A DNA stretch of 17,905 nt from an uncultured Bacteroidales bacterium (GTDB taxonomy: Bacteria > Bacteroidota > Bacteroidia > Bacteroidales > UBA4417): the NCBI GenBank assembly GCA_937965665.1, contig CALCJE010000337.1, forward strand, positions 1 through 17,905. The letters run 5' to 3'. A program made the position numbers and the translations under genes. The notes beneath the pieces were generated by a model. The model was not told the origin of the DNA. It saw nothing but the letters and a program-made list of their open reading frames with translations, and did not search any database. This document shows, in pieces, positions 8,576-15,620 of the stretch (position 1 is its first letter; each line of letters starts with the position of its first letter).

Positions 8576-9202
8576 TTATAATCCAAATCCCTCCCAATAT
8601 ATGATAACTCTACCATCTGCATCGTCAATATATGCATATGGGGAGCCTCCAATATCTCGACTTACTTTCCAGGCTTTAATCATTATTTTTTTCTTTGGAT
8701 CATCCAACGGAGTATCTTGAAAATAACCAAATTCAACATAAAAACAACCGTTTTCTATTTCTGCTAATTCTGATTTGAAGTGCGAACTTTTGCTGATTTG
8801 ATCTAAAAATATTTTTACCACATCATTAGCATTCATATTTGGAATACTATCAAGATTTATATTTTCAATTTTGTCACCCCTTAATCCTGCAACTTCATCA
8901 TTCTCATCAAAAGTATAATGCAAGGGGTTGGTAAGTATCTTTAAGTTATTTATATACTGAAAACAATGAACATAATGACGCCCGGATACAGTCGTATCTA
9001 ACCAGTAAAAAGAATAATTGTAATAGCTTATATTATTTTTGTCAAACAGTGATTTAACCAGGTTCAAATCTTTTTCAGATAATTGGCTATCACCAGGTTT
9101 TTCAATAATCCGGTTAATACAATAATTTGCACTATCTTTTTTGCATGAAAAACACGCAATGAAAACGAATAGGACCAACAATTTAATAGTTAATTTTTTC
9201 AT
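8576..9202 (-). CDS. Lipoprotein, possible FTP/PepSY-like fold, function unknown
   Basis: The start is placed at the ATG at 9202 (208 residues), because a Lys-rich n-region, a hydrophobic core and a lipoprotein cysteine follow directly (most likely C20 in FSCKKD). The frame extends to 9271 but adds only a non-signal-like 23 residues. The middle, HCFQYINNLKILTNPLHY followed by FDENDEVAGLRG, resembles the beta-sheet pattern of fungalysin/thermolysin propeptide (FTP) domains. The tail (AWKVS then PYAYIDDADGRVI) resembles PepSY-type repeats. Such domains often inhibit proteases, but no protease gene is adjacent. The resemblance is by eye and not secure. Base composition is lower in GC than its neighbours: 18 of 60 G+C at 8761-8820 and 21 of 60 at 8881-8940. 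It is transcribed divergently from exbB. Confidence 0.72.
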   Translation of the reverse strand: MKKLTIKLLVLFVFIACFSCKKDSANYCINRIIEKPGDSQLSEKDLNLVKSLFDKNNISYYNYSFYWLDTTVSGRHYVHCFQYINNLKILTNPLHYTFDENDEVAGLRGDKIENINLDSIPNMNANDVVKIFLDQISKSSHFKSELAEIENGCFYVEFGYFQDTPLDDPKKKIMIKAWKVSRDIGGSPYAYIDDADGRVIIYWEGFGL

Positions 9203-9581
9203 AATTCTATACTTTATTTTGATACCTAATTCAAAGTTTAGTCTTTCTTCAAAGCTTGCCACAAGCAACAAATATATCCCACTTTTCCCGATATTTCATT
9301 TTATACTAAGCTTTTTTACCAACACTAAATTCACGCAAACTTATCGCACGGCCTCCTGTAAATTTAACCAAGTCTGCAAAGTCTCCCCATCAGGCCCGCT
9401 GTTTTCGCAAACGCTTCTAAAAATGGGGTTCAAAGCAATTTTATCACAATTTTTTAAGGCTTATTGCGTAATAAATAAGGCAAGCCGGAGTTAATTGAAC
9501 AATGGATTGTTCATTAATTTATTGTTACAGCGTGAATAGCAGGTTGTAATGATTGTATTTTTACCCAACTAATTCAATAAT
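9203..9581. other. Divergent intergenic region upstream of exbB
   Basis: This holds the promoters for the lipoprotein gene (-) and the exbB-exbD-tonB operon (+). I found no gene and no perfect TTTG-N19-TAnnTTTG pair for either direction. A sigma70-like pair, TTGTTA at 9522-9527 and TGTAAT at 9545-9550 with 17-base spacing, points towards exbB, but this class is not the usual one in Bacteroidota. A prominent dyad at 9491-9517 is listed separately. A minor repeat, CTTATT/AATAAG, sits just before it. Confidence 0.5.
9491..9517. promoter_or_regulatory. Candidate operator dyad upstream of exbB
   Basis: The perfect core TGAACAATGGATTGTTCA (9496-9513) has 8-bp arms around GG. It extends by four more pairs (TTAA/TTAA) if T9495 is bulged. 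It lies about 65 bases before the exbB ATG, where a promoter would be expected. The symmetry and position fit a binding site for a dimeric regulator; no T-run follows, so it is not terminator-like. Regulator and function are unknown. Confidence 0.4.
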
Positions 9582-10307
9582 ATGATCGCTTCAGTTCTCC
9601 TTCAGATTGTTCAAACCACACAGGGAGCAGCCGACACCGCTGCAAAAGCAGTAAACCAGCTGCCGGCGCTTACCCCACCTAAAGAAGAATCCTTTTCGCT
9701 TGGCGAATTAATTGTAAAGGGCGGCCCGATTATGATCCCGATTGCAATTTTGTCGGTAGTGGCCATTTACATCTTTATTGAAAGGTATTTCCATATCCGC
9801 CGTGCATCGCGCAACGAAGCCAACCTGATGAATAACATCCGCGACTTTATTACCAATGGACGTATTGATTCAGCCATTGCATTCTGCAAAAGCAACGAAA
9901 GCCCTGCAGCACGCATGATTGAAAAAGGGATAAAACGACTGGGACGCCCTTTGAAGGAAATAGAAGATTCTATTGAAATTGTCGGGAAATTTGAGGTATA
10001 CAAACTGGAAAACAACGTGGTAATCCTGGCCATTATCGCCGGTATTGCGCCCATGTTCGGGTTTATTGGTACCATCATCGGGGTTATCAAGATTTTTCAC
10101 GACATCTCACTTGCCGGTGATGTGAGCATAACAACGGTTTCGGCCGGATTGTATACCAAAATGGTTTCGAGCGCTGCCGGTCTGCTGGTTGGTATTACAG
10201 CGTTTGTATTGTACCACTGGTGCAATATTATGGTTGAAAAAACCGTGCAGAAACTGGAACACAGCGCCATGGAGTTTATTGATTTATTACAGGAGCCTGT
10301 AAAATGA
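9582..10307 (+). CDS. exbB: MotA/TolQ/ExbB proton channel family protein
   Basis: This 241-residue inner-membrane protein forms the pentameric scaffold of the ExbB-ExbD motor that turns proton flow into work on TonB. TM1 lies at about residues 48-67 (IMIPIAILSVVAIYIFIERY), and a cytoplasmic region follows at about 70-143. TM2 carries IAPMFGFIGTIIGVIKIF (about 155-172). TM3 carries the family core SAGLYTKMVSSAAGLLVGI (about 187-205), with small and Thr/Ser residues lining the channel. The N-terminal periplasmic stretch is Ala/Gln-rich and may include a hydrophobic lead. It is the first gene of an operon and its stop overlaps the exbD start by four bases (ATGA), implying translational coupling. 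Paralogous to the partial exbB at the right end of the window. Confidence 0.93.
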   Translation: MIASVLLQIVQTTQGAADTAAKAVNQLPALTPPKEESFSLGELIVKGGPIMIPIAILSVVAIYIFIERYFHIRRASRNEANLMNNIRDFITNGRIDSAIAFCKSNESPAARMIEKGIKRLGRPLKEIEDSIEIVGKFEVYKLENNVVILAIIAGIAPMFGFIGTIIGVIKIFHDISLAGDVSITTVSAGLYTKMVSSAAGLLVGITAFVLYHWCNIMVEKTVQKLEHSAMEFIDLLQEPVK

Positions 10308-10714
10308 ACCTGCGCAGAAAAAAGAAAATAACCGCCGAAGTAGCCACCTCTTCGATGAACGACATCATGTTTTTCCTGATGTTGTTTTTCCTGATCATGT
10401 CGACGCTGCTCAACCCGAACGTGGTTAAACTCACCTTGCCCAGTTCCAAACACAACCAGGCACTCAGGCAGAAAGAAGTAACCATTTCGGTGACCAAAGA
10501 CCTTCAGTATTTCGTAAACAATGCACCGGTAACTTTCCCCATGCTGGAACCCATGCTCACCTCTGAGTTGCAAAAATCGAAAGACCTGACCGTAATTTTG
10601 CGCTGCGACAGCGGCCTCAGCATACAGGACCTGGTAAATGTGCTCGAGATCGGGAATAAACTGAAAGTAAAAATGGTACTTGCAACCAAAGCACCCAATG
10701 GCTCAAACGGATAA
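10304..10714 (+). CDS. exbD: Biopolymer transporter ExbD
   Basis: This 136-residue protein is close to the E. coli ExbD length. A basic N-terminus (RRKKK) precedes a single TM (about 20-37) with the essential proton-carrying aspartate D20 in SSMNDIMFFLMLFFL. The periplasmic domain of about 95 residues includes the family's VTISVTKD strand and a final QDLVNVLEIGNKLKVKMVLAT unit. It functions as a dimer inside the ExbB pentamer. It overlaps exbB by four bases and the tonB reading frame by 17 bases, so the three are made from one message. Confidence 0.93.
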   Translation: MNLRRKKKITAEVATSSMNDIMFFLMLFFLIMSTLLNPNVVKLTLPSSKHNQALRQKEVTISVTKDLQYFVNNAPVTFPMLEPMLTSELQKSKDLTVILRCDSGLSIQDLVNVLEIGNKLKVKMVLATKAPNGSNG

Positions 10715-11627
10715 ACATAAACAGGTAAAGGATCATTTGCTTGGGTTGGCCGGAACTTTGCTATTTCACGGCCTGCTGGTTGTGCTTTTCCTTACCCTGG
10801 TATTTACAACACCAATACCACCCTGGCCCGAAGAAGGTGGTGGCGGAGGAGGCAGCGGTTTGGAAATCAACCTGGGCACCAGCGACCAGGGCATGAACGA
10901 CAACCAGTTTGCGGATGTAAGCATGCCAAGCTTCGAGAATAAAAGAACTGTAGAAACACAGCCTGATCTATCACAAAACACCAAAGTTGATGCTGATCAA
11001 CCTGAGGATGTTTTAGCTCAGGATATTGAAGATGCCCCTGCATTGCCCTCGAAAACGGAAACCAAACCCAAAAAAGCATCCGATAAACCCACGGTAAGCC
11101 AGCCCACCCAAACAGTGGTAAAGCAACCTGTAGTCGACCCGAATGCGCTCTATAAAAAGCGCACCAATACCAACGATGGCACTACAGGTAAACCGGGGAA
11201 CCAGGGTCGTGAGGATGGCACCACCAAATCGGGCAATTACGGCGGCACAGGAAGCGGTTCAGGCACTGGTTCAGGTACAGGTACCGGCAGCGGCATCGGG
11301 AGTGGCACAGGGTCCGGCGTTGGCTCAGGGAATGGTAGCGGTACCGGCGGAGGAAATTCATACGACCTCGGAGGCAGAAAAGCAACATCCTTCTCAAAAC
11401 CCACCTATGATTCACAAGAAACTGGATTCATTGTAGTTAGAATTAAGGTTGACAAAAACGGCAAGGTAACCTATGCCAGCGCCGGAGCCAAAGGCACTAC
11501 CATTTCCGAAATCAGCCTGCGGCAACAAGCCGAAGCTGCAGCCAGGCGGACAATATTTGAACCCAAAAAGGATGGGGACGAAGAACAAACAGGAACCATT
11601 ACTTATAAATTTGTGAAAGCCAGGTAA
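10698..11627 (+). CDS. TonB/TolA-like protein with Gly-Ser linker
   Basis: The ATG at 10698 (309 residues) is chosen over an in-frame TTG at 10680; it overlaps exbD by 17 bases. A TM segment lies at about residues 18-37 (LAGTLLFHGLLVVLFLTLVF), followed by a Pro and Gly-rich hinge, an acidic/Pro/Lys spacer (about 80-150), and an almost pure Gly/Ser/Thr repeat (about 182-219; DNA 11241-11354). The C-terminal domain (about 241-308) has the TonB/TolA pattern FIVVRIKVDKNGKVTYA and AAARRTIFEPK but lacks the usual leading YP..A motif. It ends the exbB-exbD operon and is the natural partner of that pair, carrying force across the periplasm. It could serve a TonB- or a Tol-like role; no tolB or pal is adjacent. 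Confidence 0.85.
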   Translation: MAQTDKHKQVKDHLLGLAGTLLFHGLLVVLFLTLVFTTPIPPWPEEGGGGGGSGLEINLGTSDQGMNDNQFADVSMPSFENKRTVETQPDLSQNTKVDADQPEDVLAQDIEDAPALPSKTETKPKKASDKPTVSQPTQTVVKQPVVDPNALYKKRTNTNDGTTGKPGNQGREDGTTKSGNYGGTGSGSGTGSGTGTGSGIGSGTGSGVGSGNGSGTGGGNSYDLGGRKATSFSKPTYDSQETGFIVVRIKVDKNGKVTYASAGAKGTTISEISLRQQAEAAARRTIFEPKKDGDEEQTGTITYKFVKAR

Positions 11628-11818
11628 GTTCTCATATGTTTAGTGAGTTCCAACATCAATCAGTCTGATTTAATATTGCCTGCTGCAATGTTCAAAGCAA
11701 CATCTGTTACATTTTAATCAGTCAAGTTGCACTATCAGGTAAATGGATTTATATACCAGTGCTCCACAAGGCACCTCTATCCTACCCTGGTAATTTCTTA
11801 GTTGTTAACGTAATGTTT

Positions 11819-11846
11819 TTTGTAGCGCAGGAATCACTTATCTTTG
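11819..11846 (+). promoter_or_regulatory. Bacteroidota-type promoter before the 11916 lipoprotein gene
   Basis: TATCTTTG at 11839-11846 is a full match to TAnnTTTG and is the same eight bases as the secDF -7 box. The nearest TTTG (11819-11822) is 16 bases upstream, shorter than the ideal 19. The predicted start, near 11853, gives a leader of about 60 bases and supports the ATG at 11916. Confidence 0.6.
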
Positions 11847-11851
11847 CGGGC

Positions 11852-11872
11852 ATACCCAATATGCATGGGTAT
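11852..11872 (+). promoter_or_regulatory. Stem-loop at the 5' end of the leader
   Basis: ATACCCA (11852-11858) and TGGGTAT (11866-11872) form a perfect 7-bp stem with a 7-base loop, right where transcription from the promoter above should begin. It could be a 5' stabilising hairpin or a DNA operator dyad; the sequence alone cannot separate these. Confidence 0.4.
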
Positions 11873-11915
11873 ACAAACACAATCAGCAGGAACCGGTATT
11901 CAACACATTAATGGC

Positions 11916-12524
11916 ATGAAACAAATTTTCCATAGTATTATTCTATGTTTAAGCTTTCTCTTTTTCGCCTGTTCGGGTGATGTGATGCACAAACCACTTC
12001 CGGAATCAAATCAGGTGGATGAGGCCATCCTGAATACCCTGAAACTCGGAGCCTTTACCGCAGTATTTAAAAGCGATACCTCCACTATTGCTTTTTCAAC
12101 AAGGATAGTTCCCTATGTTTTTCATCCTGAAAAAGTATTTAAAACCCGGCAGCCGGCCGGCAGCTATGGGAGCATTTACCTGGACATCTTTTATAATTCC
12201 GATAACAATTTGGGAACCGATAAAAACAAGTTGTTTTCGGCAACTGATACCATCTATTTCCAGCGGCAGATTGAAGCATTTAAGGAAAGAAGCATTGACG
12301 AAACTCTGTTTACCGACGTTAAACTAGCCGGTTACGACAGCATTCAAGCACACGGGCTTCCCTTTTACAAAGTAAACCTGCCATTATTTTCAGCCGACCA
12401 GAAAAGGGTTTTTGTTGAGATTGACCATTATTATTATGGTGGCGGCTGGGGTCAGGGCATTGTGCTGACCAGGGATAAAGGCCAGTGGGTCCTTACAAAA
12501 AGATGGAAGATTTGGGGGATATAA
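11916..12524 (+). CDS. Lipoprotein of unknown function
   Basis: The ATG at 11916 gives 202 residues with a short lipoprotein signal: hydrophobic core IILCLSFLFFA and lipobox FFAC with the modified cysteine at residue 19. An upstream in-frame TTG at 11844 overlaps the promoter and is rejected. The mature protein is mixed alpha/beta with many aromatic residues. The end is rich in Tyr, Trp and Gly (IDHYYYGGGWGQGIVL, then KGQWVLTKRWKIWGI), a pattern typical of small beta-rich periplasmic domains. I recognise no family. It has its own promoter, so it need not belong to the preceding TonB operon, and it converges on the TPR gene with 44 bases between the stops. Confidence 0.75.
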   Translation: MKQIFHSIILCLSFLFFACSGDVMHKPLPESNQVDEAILNTLKLGAFTAVFKSDTSTIAFSTRIVPYVFHPEKVFKTRQPAGSYGSIYLDIFYNSDNNLGTDKNKLFSATDTIYFQRQIEAFKERSIDETLFTDVKLAGYDSIQAHGLPFYKVNLPLFSADQKRVFVEIDHYYYGGGWGQGIVLTRDKGQWVLTKRWKIWGI

Positions 12525-12568
12525 ATTCCCAGCTTTGAATTATACCGGAAGATTTTTGATGTCCCCTC

Positions 12569-14260
12569 CTATTTAAGTGCAGCAATTGCCTGTTTTGCGA
12601 TATCGTTATTCGGATCGAGCAATAGCACTTTTTGCCAGTAAGCGAGTGATTCGTTTTTTGACTTCTCCCTGGCATCAGCATCGCCATTTTTTTTAACGGC
12701 ATCGTATTGCAGGTAATGAAAATACCCCAGGTAGCGGTAAGCTTCTATTAAATCACTGCTGTACTTCTTAGGTTCATTCTTAAGTTCCAGCATCTCAAGC
12801 GCTTTCTCATAATCCGGTTTGGCGCTGCCCTGCGTGGATTCCGGATCGAGTGCGGCCAAAGCGCGGGCACGCCACTGGTAGCCCAGGTACGATGCAGGCG
12901 ACATATCAACAACCTTGCTGAAAGCGGTAACTGATTTTTGAAGATAAGCAGGTCTGAGCAGGGAGTCGGAAGTTTCTTTGGCTCGATCAGCCAACAGCAA
13001 CAAATCTTTACCCATGTTGAAAAAGATGATGGAAGGGACATTCTCATTTTTTGCCTCAACCAGTTTTTCATAATATTGGATGGCCTCAGGATACCGCTTC
13101 ATCTTTTCATAGAGTTTAGCAATATCTTCGAGTAAGGAGTTTTTTTCGGCATCCATTTCTATCGATTTCTGTAGGTTAAGCACTGCCAGTGAGTCACTTC
13201 CTGAGCGGGCAAGTAACTTACCGTAATACTCAAAATCGGTAGCCAGCAGCTTTCCGGCATCGGCCCCGGCACGTAAAGCAAAAAACTTCTTCATCGCATC
13301 CAGGCCTTCCTTATTCTGGTTCAGTTCATACGAAGTATATCCTTTTAACCGCAACATTACCGGGTTAGCGGGATTAACCTTCAGCACCTTATTGATGTAC
13401 TCGCCGGCCAACGCATATTGCTTATTCAGGAATAAGATATTCACATACCTCACCAGGTCTTTGTCGGTATATTCTGCCAGCTGCATGTATTTGCTATAAA
13501 ATTCGCTGGCCTCGCGATAACGGCCAAGTGTGTACATGAGTTCACCCATGTTTTTAAGCGCCGGCAGGTAAAGCGAATCAGCCTTGATCACTTTGCGTAA
13601 CATGGTTTCAGCGTCATCGTAATTCAGTATCCGGATATCAATGGCAGAAAGCCTGGTAAGTGCTTCGGCATTATCAGGCTGCAGGTAAAGCGCCTGGTGA
13701 TAGCGTCCCGAAGCCAGTCCATAAAAATGTGATTTACCGGATGCTTCGCCCATCAGTGTATAAAGGTTGCCCCCGATAATATACGGTCGTGGATTTTTTT
13801 TGTCAATTTCGGAAGCCAACTCTAGTGTAATCTGCCATTTGAGGGTATCGCCAGCCAGGTAGCGTGCTGCAGCAATTTCGGTCATTGCATTTACGTCCCT
13901 GTAGGATATGGCTGCACGTTGCGATTTTTCAAGCGTAAGTTGTGCCTGCGCCTGGTTACCACTCATATATTCGACCATGCCCTGACCAACAAGTGAAAGC
14001 GGATTTTTGGAATCAAGCTCGGACACTTTCGCAAAACAATATTTGGCCGAGTCTGCATTCTGCTGAATGGCATAAATTTTCCCGAGGTAAAACCAATCCA
14101 TAGCCCCTTGTGCTGCGTTCAGGTTACGGATATACAATTGCTTAGCCTGGTTATACTGTTCCATTTCGAGCAAGCGGAATGCTGTATTCGCCTGCTGTGC
14201 CGCTGATGTTAAACCAGCCAGTAAACCCAGAAAAAGCGCCAGACATTTATATATTTTCAT
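12569..14260 (-). CDS. Periplasmic TPR-repeat protein of the ExbBDD-TonB operon
   Basis: The ATG at 14260 gives 563 residues starting with a clean signal peptide (MKIYKC, hydrophobic core, cleavage near SAAQ). An ATG six codons earlier, at 14278, is also possible. The rest is a chain of tetratricopeptide units over almost the whole length; clear ones start near FRLLEMEQYNQAKQLY, WFYLGKIYAIQQNADSAKYC, LKNMGELMYTLGRYREASEF, LEDIAKLYEKMKRYPEAIQY and YRYLGYFHYLQYD. TPR superhelices bind other proteins, so a scaffolding role in the cell envelope is likely. It is the last gene of the minus-strand operon, 147 bases after the PstS-like gene, a gap that could hold an additional promoter, although none of good match was found. 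Confidence 0.85.
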   Translation of the reverse strand: MKIYKCLALFLGLLAGLTSAAQQANTAFRLLEMEQYNQAKQLYIRNLNAAQGAMDWFYLGKIYAIQQNADSAKYCFAKVSELDSKNPLSLVGQGMVEYMSGNQAQAQLTLEKSQRAAISYRDVNAMTEIAAARYLAGDTLKWQITLELASEIDKKNPRPYIIGGNLYTLMGEASGKSHFYGLASGRYHQALYLQPDNAEALTRLSAIDIRILNYDDAETMLRKVIKADSLYLPALKNMGELMYTLGRYREASEFYSKYMQLAEYTDKDLVRYVNILFLNKQYALAGEYINKVLKVNPANPVMLRLKGYTSYELNQNKEGLDAMKKFFALRAGADAGKLLATDFEYYGKLLARSGSDSLAVLNLQKSIEMDAEKNSLLEDIAKLYEKMKRYPEAIQYYEKLVEAKNENVPSIIFFNMGKDLLLLADRAKETSDSLLRPAYLQKSVTAFSKVVDMSPASYLGYQWRARALAALDPESTQGSAKPDYEKALEMLELKNEPKKYSSDLIEAYRYLGYFHYLQYDAVKKNGDADAREKSKNESLAYWQKVLLLDPNNDIAKQAIAALK

Positions 14261-14407
14261 TTTTTCAACTATCTTCATTTAAACGTTTATTCCTGAGGTC
14301 TATTGTACAAATTATATCAGAAGGCATTTTTCAGAAATGGGTCTGAATTGGATTTGCAGGCAACATTTCACAATGTATTTGTTCAAAATACACTACCGTC
14401 AATATCT

Positions 14408-15352
14408 CTATTCATTAACAATATGAACGTTTCTTTCAGGCATGGTATAGGGCAAAATTCCGGTTTTCAAAATAATCCGCTGTCCTTTATCGCTGGCAAG
14501 GAAGGAAGTCAGTCCGGTACCAAGCCCGGGCCGGGGTTCAGTTAAAATCACATACACAAAACGGGTAAAGGGATATTTACCGCTGGCAATATATGCCTGG
14601 AAAGGCTGATATGAATTTTCGGGATTGGCGGGTTGTGAAACCGAGATACCTGCAACTTTTATTTTCTGCATAAACGAACGGCTCTCCGGATCGAGACGGT
14701 TACTGACCCAGCTAACGCCTATCAGGCCAAGGGCATCAGGATTCTTCGAAACATAGTCCACCACATCAAGGTTGCTTTTCAGCGACGAAAGCTGGCTCCC
14801 AAGGTTTCCTGATTTGGTAATGGAGTCGACAATAAACCTGACAATGCTCGAATTCGGATCATCGAAAAGCACTTTTATCTTTCCAAGTTTCGATTTCGGA
14901 TTTACCTGTTGCCACGATGTTATTTCGCCCATCATTATTTTTCGGATGGTTTCAACTGAAAACAAAGTATCTGTACTGGCCGGGTTAACCACCACCGCAA
15001 TCCCGTCGATAGCAATGGGAACTACTTTCGGAAAAAATTTCCTGGAGCTGAAGTACGCCATTTCCTTTGCCGATAAGGGCCGCGAGGTGATGGCCAGACG
15101 AACGCTGTCCTTCAGCAACATATTTATGGCATCAACTTCAGGCAGATACCTGGGTTGTATTTGTGCAAATTTGTACATGGAATGAAAAACCGGCAGTACA
15201 GCCCCGATCACCGGGGTGTAGGTCTGATCGACAGCGATGCTGATCTGACCGGTAGTAGGTGTATCCGTATTTTTATCCTTATCATTTTTACGGTGGCAAC
15301 CGCTGCCAAAGGACATCAATGCGACCAGAAGCAAAACAGGCAATCGTTTCAT
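14408..15352 (-). CDS. PstS-like phosphate-type substrate-binding lipoprotein
   Basis: The protein has 314 residues, with a signal peptide and a probable lipoprotein cysteine at C19 (SFGSGC; -3 is Gly rather than Leu, so the lipobox is weak). The mature part follows the PBP-like fold of PstS. ISIAVDQTYTPVIGAV opens the first lobe, LAITSRPLSAKE and PIAIDGIAVVVNPAS are family-typical, SVETIRKIMMGEITSWQQV is the hallmark PstS helix, and NPDALGLIGVSWV follows. The usual phosphate-contact run SGT/SRSxGSG is replaced by DDPNSSIVRFIVDS, so phosphate binding is not assured. No pstC, pstA or pstB is adjacent; the gene sits inside a TonB operon and is translationally coupled (ATGA overlap at 15349-15352) to the small membrane protein upstream. 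A role as periplasmic binding or adaptor protein for TonB-driven uptake is inferred. Confidence 0.85.
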   Translation of the reverse strand: MKRLPVLLLVALMSFGSGCHRKNDKDKNTDTPTTGQISIAVDQTYTPVIGAVLPVFHSMYKFAQIQPRYLPEVDAINMLLKDSVRLAITSRPLSAKEMAYFSSRKFFPKVVPIAIDGIAVVVNPASTDTLFSVETIRKIMMGEITSWQQVNPKSKLGKIKVLFDDPNSSIVRFIVDSITKSGNLGSQLSSLKSNLDVVDYVSKNPDALGLIGVSWVSNRLDPESRSFMQKIKVAGISVSQPANPENSYQPFQAYIASGKYPFTRFVYVILTEPRPGLGTGLTSFLASDKGQRIILKTGILPYTMPERNVHIVNE

Positions 15353-15582
15353 GCTGAAGGATCTATGCTGTTAACACTTTTATTTTCGTCAGGCTCAGCT
15401 TCTGATTTTGCCTGCAAACGGGAATTGTAGATACGATAAGCCCTGAAGAGCCCGTAAACGATCATCAAAACGCCTACACCTTTGTTCTGAAAATCGGTAA
15501 GTATAAACCACCCGAACACCAGCAGGTAAAGCCCGGCAAGCAGGTAAATTACTGACATGCTATAGTTAAAAATGAGCTTCAT
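15349..15582 (-). CDS. Small two-helix inner-membrane protein
   Basis: The protein has 77 residues, with two hydrophobic segments (about 7-29, MSVIYLLAGLYLLVFGWFIL, and about 34-50, VGVLMIVYGLFRAYRIY) and an acidic, hydrophilic tail. Positive charges after the second segment (RAYRIYNSRLQAK) suggest both ends in the cytoplasm. It starts 38 bases after the tonB stop and overlaps the PstS-like start by four bases. No family is recognised. Its fixed place between tonB and the binding protein suggests a link to the ExbB-ExbD complex, which is inference only. Confidence 0.8.
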   Translation of the reverse strand: MKLIFNYSMSVIYLLAGLYLLVFGWFILTDFQNKGVGVLMIVYGLFRAYRIYNSRLQAKSEAEPDENKSVNSIDPSA

Positions 15583-15620
15583 GCTAAATTTGGCTAATCG
15601 GTGGCTGAAAGAACAAATTA

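Larger units (their letters stand above)
11628..11915. other. Intergenic region with small palindromes, promoter and leader hairpin
   Basis: Between tonB and the downstream lipoprotein gene I see no gene. AATCAG-T-CTGATT (11658-11670) is a short perfect palindrome without a T-run, so it is a poor terminator candidate. The 3' part holds the promoter and stem-loop listed separately. Confidence 0.5.

Noticed and set aside
9522..9550. Sigma70-type promoter for exbB
   Set aside because: The match is moderate (TTGTTA/TGTAAT, 17 bases), but Bacteroidota seldom use this consensus; too weak to list as a feature.
10680..10697. TTG start for the TonB-like gene after exbD
   Set aside because: An ATG lies only six codons later at 10698, directly before a typical N-terminus.
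14261..14407. Promoter for the TPR gene on the minus strand (TATAATTTG at 14308-14316)
   Set aside because: The spacing within the -7 box is off by one and no -33 TTTG was found at the right distance.
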